A DNA stretch of 36,421 bases from Phenylobacterium sp. (GTDB lineage Bacteria; Pseudomonadota; Alphaproteobacteria; Caulobacterales; Caulobacteraceae). The stretch covers positions 1 through 36,421 of the forward strand of contig NZ_SSMZ01000255.1 of the NCBI RefSeq assembly GCF_004799395.1, given 5' to 3'. The notes under the pieces were generated by a model, which was given only the letters and a program-made list of their open reading frames with translations, did not search any database and was not told the origin of the DNA. Within the stretch, counting starts at the first letter, position 1. Each line of letters opens with the position of its first letter. This document shows, in pieces, positions 1 to 7,793 of this stretch. A program made the position numbers and the translations under genes.

Positions 1-60
1 GCCGCGCCCGGAACGCCCGACGCGACGCCGGTTCCCGGCACAGCCTCGCCGACGGTCTAG
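1..60 (+). CDS. Possible C-terminal end of a gene cut by the window edge
   Basis: Frame 1 is open from the first base and ends at TAG 58-60. It encodes a short Ala/Pro/Thr-rich tail, a composition common at C-termini of secreted or cell-envelope proteins. The other two plus frames are also open here, so assignment to a gene is weak. No function can be given. Confidence 0.3.
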   Translation, partial: AAPGTPDATPVPGTASPTV

Positions 61-190
61 CAGCGGATCGAGGTTCTTTTGGCGACCCTCCTCCCCTTGG
101 GGGTGGAAGACGTCACAAGCCGCGCGCCAGGGAACCTGCCGCCGCGCCCGCGCTTTCGACTTGCGACATGACGCAAGAAGGACAGCGACC

Positions 191-454
191 ATGAAGACCG
201 CTTACATCGCGCTGGCCGCGGCCGGCGTCCTGGCCCTGGGCCTTTCGGCCTGCAGCCAGGGCCGTAAGGCCGAGGCCGACACGGGCACCGCCAAGGCGGT
301 GGTTTCCACAGACGCCCCGCCGGCCGCCGTGCCCGACAGCCAGTTGCAGCAACAGGCCGTGCAGGCGGCGACCGCGGCCAGCACGCCGGTCGACGGCTCG
401 GGCCCGGTGGCCACGACCACGGCCGCGTCGCCTTCGACGCCCGCGAAGCCGTAG
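191..454 (+). CDS. Small putative lipoprotein, 87 aa
   Basis: The protein starts with a lipoprotein signal peptide: Lys2, a hydrophobic core at residues 5-17, and a lipobox LSAC with the lipidated Cys at residue 21. The mature part is low-complexity and rich in Ala, Thr, Pro and Gln, with no recognisable domain. I chose ATG 191 over an in-frame ATG at 161 because it puts the signal peptide at the N-terminus and has an AAGAAGGA ribosome-binding site 9 bases upstream. It probably sits in the outer or inner membrane facing the periplasm. The function is unknown. It converges with the DUF4402 gene on the other strand, only 2 bases away. Confidence 0.75.
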   Translation: MKTAYIALAAAGVLALGLSACSQGRKAEADTGTAKAVVSTDAPPAAVPDSQLQQQAVQAATAASTPVDGSGPVATTTAASPSTPAKP

Positions 455-456
455 CT

Positions 457-978
457 CTAGTTGTAGTTGACGGTGACCGAGAGCGCGCCGGTGTAGGACT
501 GCACCGGCGTCGCGGCGCTGAGGTCGAAGGCGCCGCCGAAACGCAGTTCCTGGCGCCCGCCCGCCGGAATCACGCCGAGCGCGCCATTGGCCGCCACCGG
601 CGTGGAAACGGAGACCCGCGCCAGGCCCGGCTGGGCGAAGGTCAGGCTCTGGGTGGTGGAATAGGTGATGCCGGCGTCGCCGATCAGGCTGAACCTGGCC
701 GAATTGACCGCGCCGCCGGCCGCGCGCGCCGCATCGCCCGTGCCGCTCACCGTCACATTGCTGGAGGCTGCGTCGAGGCTGACGGTGTTGAAGCCCGCGT
801 TACCGGGCTTGGTGACAGCGCCGAAGTCGAGGCCCTGCGTCGCCTGCAGGGTGACCGGCGCCAGGACGATCACGCTGACCGAGGCCGTGGCCGTCACGGT
901 CCCCGCGCAGGCTGCGCCGGCGGACAGACCGACGGCGATGGCCACTGAGGCCGCTAGAACTACATTCTGCAGTTTCAT
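457..978 (-). CDS. DUF4402 domain secreted protein (copy 1)
   Basis: A 173-residue protein with a cleavable signal peptide (about residues 1-25, ending near ACA-GT) followed by a beta-rich DUF4402 domain. Family hallmarks are the ATASVSV opening strand, the LDFGAV motif near residue 51, a TTQSLTFAQ segment, and a C-terminus ending in SVTVNYN. DUF4402 proteins are exported beta-sandwich proteins thought to be surface or fimbria-like subunits; this is family knowledge, not tested here. The start ATG at 976-978 follows an AT-rich upstream region. It is a paralogue of the gene at 3199-3714, in the same orientation, and the two share a stretch of 20-plus identical nucleotides near 638-661 and 3378-3402. 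Confidence 0.85.
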   Translation of the reverse strand: MKLQNVVLAASVAIAVGLSAGAACAGTVTATASVSVIVLAPVTLQATQGLDFGAVTKPGNAGFNTVSLDAASSNVTVSGTGDAARAAGGAVNSARFSLIGDAGITYSTTQSLTFAQPGLARVSVSTPVAANGALGVIPAGGRQELRFGGAFDLSAATPVQSYTGALSVTVNYN

Positions 979-1258
979 AACGCGAAAGATAACTCGGGAG
1001 TCTTTAGAACCAGTTTCGGCAAGTAATGTGCGATGTGTTAGATTTTGATACAGCGCCTATTGACAGTATTTATCAGTCGTTAAGGTCGATATTTATTGTA
1101 AACGTCACCTTGACAGGCATGGTTAAGCTTGAGTTTCACGCCTGTCCCACATTGAGACCCGAGAACCCTCCAGGCCGCGTCGGGTTCCACGCGGTGTGGC
1201 CGCCTGCGCGCGGACGTGCTGTGGTGGCCCGCGGCAAGCTGGCGGATGACGGGCGGCG
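979..1258. promoter_or_regulatory. AT-rich divergent intergenic region
   Basis: This spacer separates the minus-strand DUF4402 gene from the plus-strand oxidoreductase. Its first 160 bases are far more AT-rich than the window. Two exact TTGACA hexamers lie on the plus strand at 1060-1065 and 1110-1115, but neither has a convincing -10 at normal spacing. A GANTC (CcrM-type) site is at about 989-993. It probably holds divergent promoters; exact start points cannot be fixed by eye. Confidence 0.4.
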
Positions 1259-2437
1259 ATGAAGACCTATCGGATCGCGGTGATCGGCCTGGGCCAGCGG
1301 ATCGCCCACGTGCTGGGCGCCATGGCGGAGGTCGGCTGGCGCCTTGAGATCGCCGGCCAGACCGACCCGGCGCCGGTCGGCGCGCCGATCCTGGAAGGGT
1401 TCGGCATCGCCCAGGGCCGGGACTTCGCAACGCCCCAGGCGCTGCTGGCCGCCGGCCCTTACGACCTGGTGATGGTCGGCTCGCCCAACCACCTTCATTT
1501 CGAGCACCTCAACCTGGCGCTGGACGCCGGCTGGCCGGTGTTCGCGGAGAAGCCCATCGTGCGCACCCAGGCCGAGAGCCTGGCGCTGGCCGCGCGCCTG
1601 GCCGCCGGCAGGACGCCTTCGCTGTTCCTCGGCCTGGTGATGCGCTCGATGCCGATCGTGCGCGAGGTGGTCGGGAGGATCGACGCGGGTGATCTGGGGG
1701 AGATCATTTCGGTCGACGCCACCGAGCACCTGCCCCCTGAGCATGGCGGCTATCTGGCGCGCAACTGGCGGCGCAAGCAGGCGTGGGGCGGCTCCTACCT
1801 GCTCGACAAGGTGTGCCACGACTTCGATATCTTCGGCCGCATCGCCGGCGCGCGTCCAGCCAAGGTGGCGAGCTTCGGCGGGCGGCGGATCTTCACCGTC
1901 GAGCGCTCGGAGAGCGCGCCGCGCAATTGGGATACCGGCGAGGCGGCCTACGCCTTCGACCCCGGCTGGCAGGGGGCGAACGACGCCTTCCAGTCCGACA
2001 TGGACGTCACCGACCACCAGACGGCGATGATCGAGTACGAGAACCAGGTGCGGCTGTCGTTCCACGCCAACAGCCACGTGGGGCTCACCGAGCGCCGCTG
2101 GTACGTGGCCGGGACGGAGGGAACGCTGATCGCCGACCTGGTGCGGAACCGCCTGATGGTGCGCCGCGCGCTCAGCCGCGCCAGGCCCGAGCGGATCGAC
2201 TTCGGCGAGCGCACCGCCGACGCCCACAACGGCGCCGACCAGGCCATGGCCCGCGACCTGCTGGCGAGCCTGGAGGACGGCGCCGCCTTCCCGGTGACGC
2301 CCTTCGACAGCCTGGAGGCCGGCCTGACGGTGATGGCCATCGACGAGGCCATGGAGTCCGGCGAGGTGCTGGACTGCCGGCCGATGTGGGCCCGCTATGA
2401 CGCGGCGATGAGCAGCGCCTCGCCCAGCAGGTCCTGA
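1259..2437 (+). CDS. Gfo/Idh/MocA family NAD(P)-dependent oxidoreductase
   Basis: A 392-residue two-domain dehydrogenase. The N-terminal Rossmann fold opens with AVIGLGQR (residues 7-14), and the family EKP motif is at 97-99, with Lys98 the expected catalytic and cofactor-contact residue. The C-terminal domain carries the substrate-site pattern GGSYLLDKVCHDFD (177-190), with Asp183 and His187 in the usual catalytic positions. Members oxidise or reduce sugars, inositols and aminosugars; the substrate cannot be read from sequence. The length is normal for the family. Its last 43 bases overlap the 3' end of the convergent PIG-L deacetylase gene. That pairing suggests a shared role in acylated-sugar metabolism, which is inference. 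Confidence 0.9.
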   Translation: MKTYRIAVIGLGQRIAHVLGAMAEVGWRLEIAGQTDPAPVGAPILEGFGIAQGRDFATPQALLAAGPYDLVMVGSPNHLHFEHLNLALDAGWPVFAEKPIVRTQAESLALAARLAAGRTPSLFLGLVMRSMPIVREVVGRIDAGDLGEIISVDATEHLPPEHGGYLARNWRRKQAWGGSYLLDKVCHDFDIFGRIAGARPAKVASFGGRRIFTVERSESAPRNWDTGEAAYAFDPGWQGANDAFQSDMDVTDHQTAMIEYENQVRLSFHANSHVGLTERRWYVAGTEGTLIADLVRNRLMVRRALSRARPERIDFGERTADAHNGADQAMARDLLASLEDGAAFPVTPFDSLEAGLTVMAIDEAMESGEVLDCRPMWARYDAAMSSASPSRS

Positions 2438-3153
2438 AGCGCCGGGGTCTTCGGATAGGGCTCGTGGCGGTACTGGCGGAAACCCTCGGCCACGGGGCGG
2501 CCGAAGTCGCGACCGCGGCGGCGCGACCAAGCCTCCATCGAGCCCAGGTGATCGGCGATGCCGTGCTGGCGGGCGACCCACTGGGCCTGGCTGACGTGGG
2601 CCGAGAGCATCTGCTGTTTCAGGGCGAATCCCGCTTCGATGTCCGCGCCGAAGTCGGCGACGACCTTGCGCCCCTCCCGGTCGCGTCCGCCGATCGGGTC
2701 CATGAAGTAGAGGTGCGGGATCGCCTCCAGCGCCTTGGCGGGGCCGGTCCGGTAGTTGGGCACGGAAGCGGCGAAGCAGGCGTCACGTGCGAGCTGGCTC
2801 GCGGCCTCATGGTCGGGGTGGTAATCGGCCGGCGAGGCGGCGATGACGATGTCGGCTGCGGCCCAGCGGATCAGCTCGGTCACCGCGCGCCGCGACGGGT
2901 CGTCGTTGAAGACCCCCAGGTCCGGCAGGTCGGCGCAGCGGTACCGGGCGCCGATCAGGGCGGCGGCCGCGGCGGCCTCGGCCTTGCGGATCCGCCCCGT
3001 GGCTGCCAGGTCGGTCTCGGCCGAGCCGCACTCGCCCGCCGTCAGGGTGGCGATGCGGACCGCGTGGCCCCGGGCCGCCAGGACCGCCAGCGTGCCCGCG
3101 GCCAGGTGCTCGATGTCGTCGGGGTGGGCGTGGACCGCCAGGATGGTCGCCAT
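2395..3153 (-). CDS. PIG-L/LmbE family deacetylase
   Basis: A 252-residue zinc-dependent N-deacetylase-like protein. The metal motif AHPDD is at residues 9-13 and the second metal site HPDH at 112-115, both as in LmbE/MshB/PIG-L enzymes, which remove acetyl groups from N-acetylglucosamine-containing molecules. There is no signal peptide, so it should act in the cytoplasm. The ATG at 3151-3153 starts directly at the first beta strand, as is normal. The gene converges with the Gfo/Idh/MocA gene and overlaps it by 43 bases. The DUF4402 copy 2 lies 45 bases upstream on the same strand. The exact substrate is unknown. Confidence 0.9.
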   Translation of the reverse strand: MATILAVHAHPDDIEHLAAGTLAVLAARGHAVRIATLTAGECGSAETDLAATGRIRKAEAAAAAALIGARYRCADLPDLGVFNDDPSRRAVTELIRWAAADIVIAASPADYHPDHEAASQLARDACFAASVPNYRTGPAKALEAIPHLYFMDPIGGRDREGRKVVADFGADIEAGFALKQQMLSAHVSQAQWVARQHGIADHLGSMEAWSRRRGRDFGRPVAEGFRQYRHEPYPKTPALQDLLGEALLIAAS

Positions 3154-3198
3154 GGCCCCTGGATTAGGCCAGGGGCCGAGCGAGCGCCACCGTCGGTC

Positions 3199-3714
3199 TT
3201 AGTTGTAGTTGACCGTGAGTGTCAGGGTGCCGGTGTAGGCCTGGGCGGTGGTGGCCGAGCTCATGTCGAACTGGCCGCCCAGCTCCAGGTCCTGGGTGCC
3301 GGCCGCGGCGATGGTGCCGACGGTGCCCGTGGTGGTCGCCGGCGCGGTGACCGAGATGTTGGTCAGGCCGGCCTGGGCGAAGGTCAGGCTCTGGGTGGTG
3401 GTGTAGGTCGTCGCGGCCGGCACGACCAGGTTGAACCTGGCGGCGCTGGTGGTGCTGTTGACCAGGCCGCCGTTGCCGGCGCCGGCGATGCTGATGCGGC
3501 CCAGGGTGTCGACCGCCACCGTGTTGGTTCCGGTGGACGGACGCACGACCGTGCCGAAGGCCAGGTCCTGGGTCTTGGTCAGGGTGTCGGGCGACATCAC
3601 CGTCACGCTGGCGTTGGCGGTGGCGGAGACCGTGCCCGAGGCGAAGGCGCTGGTGGCCAGGGCGGAGAGCGCGAGCGCGGCGCCGGCCGTGACGACGGTA
3701 TTGCGGATATTCAT
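3199..3714 (-). CDS. DUF4402 domain secreted protein (copy 2)
   Basis: A 171-residue exported protein with a signal peptide (about 1-25, cleavage near AFA-SG) and a DUF4402 beta-sandwich. The motifs match copy 1 in order: ATANASVTV, LAFGTVV, TTQSLTFAQ, a DLELGGQFDMSSA segment, and a terminal TLTVNYN. I placed the start at ATG 3712-3714, where the signal peptide begins. A longer in-frame start at 3837 would add 41 residues that look unlike a signal sequence. It may be a surface or fimbrial subunit by family analogy. The same-strand paralogue 2.2 kb away raises the possibility of recombination that would delete the two enzymes between them. Confidence 0.85.
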   Translation of the reverse strand: MNIRNTVVTAGAALALSALATSAFASGTVSATANASVTVMSPDTLTKTQDLAFGTVVRPSTGTNTVAVDTLGRISIAGAGNGGLVNSTTSAARFNLVVPAATTYTTTQSLTFAQAGLTNISVTAPATTTGTVGTIAAAGTQDLELGGQFDMSSATTAQAYTGTLTLTVNYN

Positions 3715-4061
3715 GGCAGTCCTCAACTCGATGCGTCGCCTTAACCAAATCAAGGCGAAAGTTAAAATCGATGAGCGAGCTGAAGCGCCAGTCTCAAATT
3801 GACACACACAGTCACGCTTTCGGTTCAACACCGGCAAGTCGCGGACCGCGTTAAGATTTATCGGCGATTATTTGGCGGATATGGCGTAATTGTGCGCAAA
3901 TGCCGCGCCTCGAAATCTTAATGATCGAGGTTAATACTTTTTCTGTCCCCAGCGTCGTGGGGCAATTCACCCTCGGCGCGCAAAGACATGAGAATGCCGC
4001 CCCGGGCGGCGGCGACCGGGCTGGCGATGCGTCAAACGGGGACGGCGCGCCGGATCGGGAC
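3715..4061. other. Non-coding spacer with AT-rich promoter region
   Basis: About 350 bases between the SDR gene and DUF4402 copy 2, both on the minus strand. It is AT-rich (several TTAA and ATTT runs) and probably contains the DUF4402 promoter. TTAA pairs occur at several places, but with 9- or 17-base spacing, not the 7-base spacing of a CtrA box. I see no coding sequence here. Confidence 0.4.
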
Positions 4062-5033
4062 TCAGCGGCCGAGGCGCCAGCCCATCTCCTTGATCAGCAT
4101 CTCGTAGAATTCGGGCGTGTAGGCGGCTTCGGGATCGGCGCGGACCGCGGCGTCCATCTTCCGGGCGTCCTCGCCCACCAGGATCCGCCAGCGGTCGGCC
4201 TTCACGCCGTCGAGGATCACCGTGGCCGCGGCCGCGGCGGTCATCGGCGCGTCCTCCAGGAATCGACGGGCCTGCTCGTCGACCATGGCCTGCAGGGCCG
4301 CGTCCCGCAGCTGGCTGACGTCCATGCCCATCCGCGCGATGCGGGCCCGGGCGCGCTCCAGGTCTTCACCGCTCAGCGCATCCTCGTCGCGGCCGGTCAT
4401 CACCTTGCGCGAATTGGCGACGATCGAGGTGCCGATGTGGCCGGGCATGACCACCGAGACGCGGATGTTGGGCGCGGTCAGCGCCAGGTCGGTGATCAGC
4501 GCCTCGGAGAAGCCCTTCACCGCGAACTTGGCCGCCGCATAGGCCGTGTGGCTGACGTTGGGGCCGAGGCTCGCCCAGAATCCGTTGACGCTGGAGGTGT
4601 TGACGATGTGCGCCTCGTCGGCCGCCTGCAGCATGGGCAAGAACGTGCGCACCCCCAGATAGACGCCGCCCCAGCAGACGTTGAAGGTCCGCTCCCACTC
4701 CTCGCGCGCGTCGGCGATCATCGAGCCGCCGCCGCCGATGCCGGCGTTGTTGAAGAGCAGGTGCAGCCGGTCGCTGTCGTGCTGCACCGCCGCCTCGTCG
4801 CGGAAGGCGACCAGCTGGGCCTCATCGGACACGTCGGCCACATTGGCGGTGACCTTGGCGCCCTGCGGCACGCCGTCGGCTTCGCAGAGCGCGACAGTCT
4901 GGGCCATGGACCTGGCCGAGACGTCGCACATGGCCACGCTGCAGCCTTCGGCGATCAGCTGGCGGACCAGCTCGCGCCCCATGCCCGTGCCGCCGCCGGT
5001 GACCACGGCGAACTTGCCGGCCAGATCCTTCAT
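4062..5033 (-). CDS. SDR family NAD(P)-dependent oxidoreductase
   Basis: A 323-residue classical short-chain dehydrogenase. The cofactor motif TGGGTGMG is at residues 12-19, NNAG at 95-98, the catalytic Ser in TSS (about 148), and the active-site YxxxK at Tyr165 and Lys169. The length exceeds the usual 250 residues because of a C-terminal extension of about 70 residues containing helices. Such longer members often act on bulky hydroxyl or keto substrates; the substrate here is unknown. The ATG at 5031-5033 is preceded by a strong GGGAGGA ribosome-binding site. It stands alone on this strand with no close partner gene. Confidence 0.92.
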   Translation of the reverse strand: MKDLAGKFAVVTGGGTGMGRELVRQLIAEGCSVAMCDVSARSMAQTVALCEADGVPQGAKVTANVADVSDEAQLVAFRDEAAVQHDSDRLHLLFNNAGIGGGGSMIADAREEWERTFNVCWGGVYLGVRTFLPMLQAADEAHIVNTSSVNGFWASLGPNVSHTAYAAAKFAVKGFSEALITDLALTAPNIRVSVVMPGHIGTSIVANSRKVMTGRDEDALSGEDLERARARIARMGMDVSQLRDAALQAMVDEQARRFLEDAPMTAAAAATVILDGVKADRWRILVGEDARKMDAAVRADPEAAYTPEFYEMLIKEMGWRLGR

Positions 5034-5179
5034 GCGTCGATCCTCCCAGATCTTTCGCCCGCGTTGGCCGCGGCTGGACGCCAGTTAGGCCGCCCGCGCC
5101 GGCGGCGTCCACCGTCACCGAGGGGAACAGGCGTCAGACCGCGGGGGTTCTAGCCAGTCCGGCAGGAGGAACGGCGACG

Positions 5180-5473
5180 ATGGCGGAACGACACCCCCGC
5201 AGGTGGTCCCAGAAGGTGGCCGAGACCAGCGACGCGCTGGACCTTGAACCGAAGGTCTTCGCCCAGCGGAGCCCGAAGAAGATCGCCGACGCCCTCAAGC
5301 GGTCGGCCGAACGCAGCCGGCGCCGCAAGGGATCGGCCTTCCAGTCGGCCATGTCGATGCTGACTTTCTACCTCAACCGCGCGGGCCGGAACCTGCCCGC
5401 CGCACGCAAGCGCACGCTCGAAGAGGCCAAGGACGAACTGCGGAAGGACTTCCGCCGTCCGCCCCCAACCTGA
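5180..5473 (+). CDS. DUF3175 domain protein
   Basis: A 97-residue basic protein resembling DUF3175 members: an opening RRWSQKVAETSDALDL, a central KKIADALKRSAERSRRRK, and a helical SMLTFYLNRAGRNL segment. The family is small, mostly cytoplasmic and uncharacterised. The high Lys/Arg content would allow nucleic-acid binding, but that is only inference. A GGAGGAAC ribosome-binding site lies upstream of ATG 5180. Its stop codon falls inside a TGACC pentamer repeat. A GST gene follows 47 bases downstream on the same strand. Confidence 0.8.
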   Translation: MAERHPRRWSQKVAETSDALDLEPKVFAQRSPKKIADALKRSAERSRRRKGSAFQSAMSMLTFYLNRAGRNLPAARKRTLEEAKDELRKDFRRPPPT

Positions 5474-5495
5474 CCTGACCTGACCTGACCTGACC
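5471..5495 (+). repeat. Five tandem TGACC pentamers
   Basis: Five perfect head-to-tail copies of TGACC. The first copy supplies the TGA stop of the DUF3175 gene and the array ends 25 bases before the GST start. A change in copy number would not alter either reading frame but would change the spacer length. Confidence 0.95.
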
Positions 5496-5520
5496 CGACG
5501 CCACGCTCAAGGAGACCACG

Positions 5521-6123
5521 ATGAAGCTCTATTTCGCCCCCGGCGCCTGCAGCCTCGCCGACCATATCGCTTTGCACGAGGCAGGCCTCGACTTCGACCG
5601 GGTCAAGGTCGACCTGAGGGCGAAGAAGACCGAGGACGGCCGCGACTATTTGAAGATCAACCCCAAGGGCTACGTCCCGGCCGTGGAATTCGACGACGGC
5701 GAGGTGCTCACCGAGAATGTCGCCATCCTGAGCATGGTCGCCGACAAGGCGCCGCAGCTTACGCCCCAGGGCCAGTTCGGCCATTTCCGCCTGCTGGAGA
5801 TGCTGGCGTTCATCTCCACCGAGATCCACAAGAGCTTCAAACCGTTCTTCAGTCCGGATGCTACGGGGGCCGAGAAGACGGCCGCTGGCGAGGTTCTCGC
5901 CAGGCGGTTCGGCTATCTCGCGGAACGGCTCAAGGGCGACTATCTGTTCGGAGCCCAGTTCACCGTGGCCGACGCCTATCTCTTCGTCATGTGCCTGTGG
6001 GCGCAGAAGAACGGCCTCAGCCTGCCGGAGCCCCTGCTCGCCTTCGTGGCCCGGATGAAGGCGCGCCCCGCCGTGCGCCTGGCGCTGGAGCACGAGGGGC
6101 TGGCCGAACCTGCGGCTTCCTAA
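5521..6123 (+). CDS. gstA: Beta-class glutathione S-transferase
   Basis: A 200-residue cytoplasmic GST. The opening MKLYFAPGACSLADHIAL is the beta-class bacterial signature, with Cys10 as the residue that contacts glutathione. NPKGYVPAV (about 51-59) contains the cis-proline, and LTENVAIL follows as the gamma-glutamyl recognition segment. The C-terminal all-helical domain holds FTVADAYLF, the conserved N-capping box. It should conjugate glutathione to electrophiles or reduce peroxides. The AAGGAGACC ribosome-binding site is 10 bases from ATG 5521. It follows DUF3175 on the same strand with 47 bases between. Confidence 0.9.
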   Translation: MKLYFAPGACSLADHIALHEAGLDFDRVKVDLRAKKTEDGRDYLKINPKGYVPAVEFDDGEVLTENVAILSMVADKAPQLTPQGQFGHFRLLEMLAFISTEIHKSFKPFFSPDATGAEKTAAGEVLARRFGYLAERLKGDYLFGAQFTVADAYLFVMCLWAQKNGLSLPEPLLAFVARMKARPAVRLALEHEGLAEPAAS

Positions 6124-6130
6124 CGGGCCC

Positions 6131-6170
6131 GTTCAGCCTGCGTTCAGCTTAAAAATCATAGGCTTATCTT
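6131..6170 (+). promoter_or_regulatory. Direct-repeat activator site with -10 (candidate)
   Basis: Two perfect GTTCAGC heptamers at 6131-6137 and 6142-6148 have an 11-base period, the geometry of OmpR/PhoB-type response-regulator sites. The second copy sits where a -35 would be, and a TATCTT -10-like hexamer follows at 6165-6170, 16 bases on. The arrangement fits activation of the secreted Gly/Tyr-rich gene at 6219. The regulator is not identifiable. Confidence 0.5.
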
Positions 6171-6218
6171 ATGAACACTTCGGCGTCTCAGCCGTTAAGC
6201 ACTCACAAGGAGGCCAAG

Positions 6219-6545
6219 ATGAACAAGATTCTGACGGCCGCGATCGCGGCGATTACTCTGGGCGGCGCGGTGAGCGCTACGGCGACTGCGGCTGACGCCC
6301 GTCCCTATGGCGGCCACGGCAACTACGGCGGCCACTACGGCCGCGGCTATGGCGGCGCGGCCCTCGCCGGCGTGGCGGGCCTGGCCATCGGCGCGGCCAT
6401 CGCGGGCCCGCACTATTACGGCGGCCCCTACTACGGCCCGGCCTACTACGGCCCCGGCTACTACGGGACCTGCTACACGACCCGTTGGGCGTGGGATCCC
6501 TATGCGGGCCGCCGCGTCCCGGTCCAGCAGCCCTACGCCTGCTAA
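6219..6545 (+). CDS. Small Gly/Tyr-rich secreted protein
   Basis: A 108-residue protein with a signal peptide (about 1-26, ending at ADA-RP). A GGH/NYGGHYGRGYGG low-complexity run follows, then a hydrophobic Gly/Ala stretch (LAGVAGLAIGAAIAG), which may insert in membrane, and a YYGPxYYGP tail. A C-terminal pair of cysteines could form a disulfide. The start at ATG 6219 is set by a perfect AAGGAGG ribosome-binding site 5 bases upstream; an in-frame ATG at 6171 would place 16 non-signal residues before it. Such proteins are common in alphaproteobacterial envelopes and often stress-regulated, but no function is known. Confidence 0.8.
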   Translation: MNKILTAAIAAITLGGAVSATATAADARPYGGHGNYGGHYGRGYGGAALAGVAGLAIGAAIAGPHYYGGPYYGPAYYGPGYYGTCYTTRWAWDPYAGRRVPVQQPYAC

Positions 6546-6570
6546 GGCCTGAGGCGGGAGGGCTGAGCGA

Positions 6571-7722
6571 TCAGCCCTCGACCGCAAAGGTGAGGCCGGC
6601 GTTCGCTTCAAGCCGGTCCACCAGCTTCGACCCCATCAGCGCGCCCGGCGTCCAGACACCGCCGGGCGCATCTTTTGTGTCCCGCACCAGGCAGATCGCG
6701 GCCTCGGCCAGCATCTTCGAGGTCGAGCCATACCCGGGGTCGCGGTCGCCCTTCACCGAGACCTTCACCTTGCGGCCGTCGTCGGCGATGGCGATGAAGA
6801 CGATGTCGTAGAACCCCGCCTCCCGCTCGGCCTTGGAAGGCCCCTCCCCCGGCTTGGGCGCGTCGGGGCCCATGCCGGTGAACTCGGTGGGCGCCCCCGG
6901 GATCAGCACCGACATCTCGTCATATTTGAACTCCGCGCCCCAGCGATGGCCCAGGAGCGCGTTCGAGCGGTGGACATTCTTGGTGTTGATCATCGCCATC
7001 ATGAAGGGGCCGACATCGGCGCCGACGTCCGGATCGTGCTCGACGATGCTTCCCGCGGGCTGCTCCGGCCCCTGGAAACCGGGCGTGAGCGCGAAGGGGT
7101 TCATCATCAGCATGCCGATCGAAGGGTCCTGCTGGATCGCGGCCATGGTCGCCACCCCGCTGGCCGCCGTGCCGCCGGAGAGCCCGCCCTGGATCGCGCG
7201 GATGCGGCCCTTCACGCGCGGGACATAGGTCCCGAGCTTGGCTTTGGCGGTCTCCTCGGCGAACCAGACACCGAGTTCGAAGGGGATGGAGTCGAAGCCG
7301 CAGGAATGGACGATCCGCGCGCCGGACGCCTTGGCCGCCGCGTCGTGCTCGGCGATGATCCTTGCCATCCAGTTGGGCTCGCCCGTCAGGTCCAGGCAAT
7401 CGGTCCCGGCCGCCACGCAAGCCGCCACCAGCTTGTCGCCGTAGAGTTGATATGGCCCGACCGTGGTGATGATCGCCTTGGCGCGGCGGACCATGGCGTC
7501 GAGGCTCGCCGGGTCGTCGGCGTCGGCGACCACCAGCGGCGTCTCGGCCGGCAGGGCCAGTTCGTCGCGGACCGCCTCCAGCTTGGCGCGGCTGCGCCCG
7601 GCCATGGCCCAGCTGACGTCGCCGCCGACGCCATAGCGCTGCCCCAGATATTCGGCGACCAGCCTGCCGGTGTAGCCGGTAGCCCCGTAGACGATCACGT
7701 CGAACTCGGCGTTGGGGTTCAT
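6571..7722 (-). CDS. Saccharopine dehydrogenase-like / trans-acting enoyl reductase family protein
   Basis: A 383-residue NAD(P)-binding protein. The N-terminal Rossmann motif YGATGYTGRLVAEYL (about residues 12-26) and the AGRSRAKLE cofactor segment are characteristic of the family that joins bacterial saccharopine-dehydrogenase-like proteins with the mycobacterial trans-acting enoyl reductases. The length is normal. In mycobacteria relatives act on lipid chains; in proteobacteria the substrate is unknown. An AAGGAA ribosome-binding site precedes the ATG at 7720-7722. It is divergent from the sugar aldolase operon, and the promoter of that operon starts only about 13 bases upstream of its start codon. 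Confidence 0.88.
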   Translation of the reverse strand: MNPNAEFDVIVYGATGYTGRLVAEYLGQRYGVGGDVSWAMAGRSRAKLEAVRDELALPAETPLVVADADDPASLDAMVRRAKAIITTVGPYQLYGDKLVAACVAAGTDCLDLTGEPNWMARIIAEHDAAAKASGARIVHSCGFDSIPFELGVWFAEETAKAKLGTYVPRVKGRIRAIQGGLSGGTAASGVATMAAIQQDPSIGMLMMNPFALTPGFQGPEQPAGSIVEHDPDVGADVGPFMMAMINTKNVHRSNALLGHRWGAEFKYDEMSVLIPGAPTEFTGMGPDAPKPGEGPSKAEREAGFYDIVFIAIADDGRKVKVSVKGDRDPGYGSTSKMLAEAAICLVRDTKDAPGGVWTPGALMGSKLVDRLEANAGLTFAVEG

Positions 7723-7734
7723 GGCAAGGTTCCT

Positions 7735-7762
7735 TTGCGAAGGCGCGGACCATGCCTATAAT
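7735..7762 (+). promoter_or_regulatory. Sigma-70-like promoter of the aldolase-kinase operon
   Basis: TTGCGA at 7735-7740, a 16-base spacer and a perfect TATAAT at 7757-7762. Transcription would begin near 7769, leaving an untranslated leader of about 215 bases before the aldolase start. A GTATAC palindrome directly follows the -10, a position suited to a repressor. The call rests on pattern match only. Confidence 0.5.
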
Positions 7763-7793
7763 TTACGGCGTATACAATCGCGGCGCGCAGGGA

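Noticed and set aside
3715..4061. TTAA pairs as CtrA boxes
   Set aside because: The spacings seen are 9 and 17 bases, not the required 7.
7763..7780. GTATAC as a GntR operator
   Set aside because: Only a partial match to the TTGTATAC type of site, and there is no GntR gene nearby. Kept only as a remark under the promoter.
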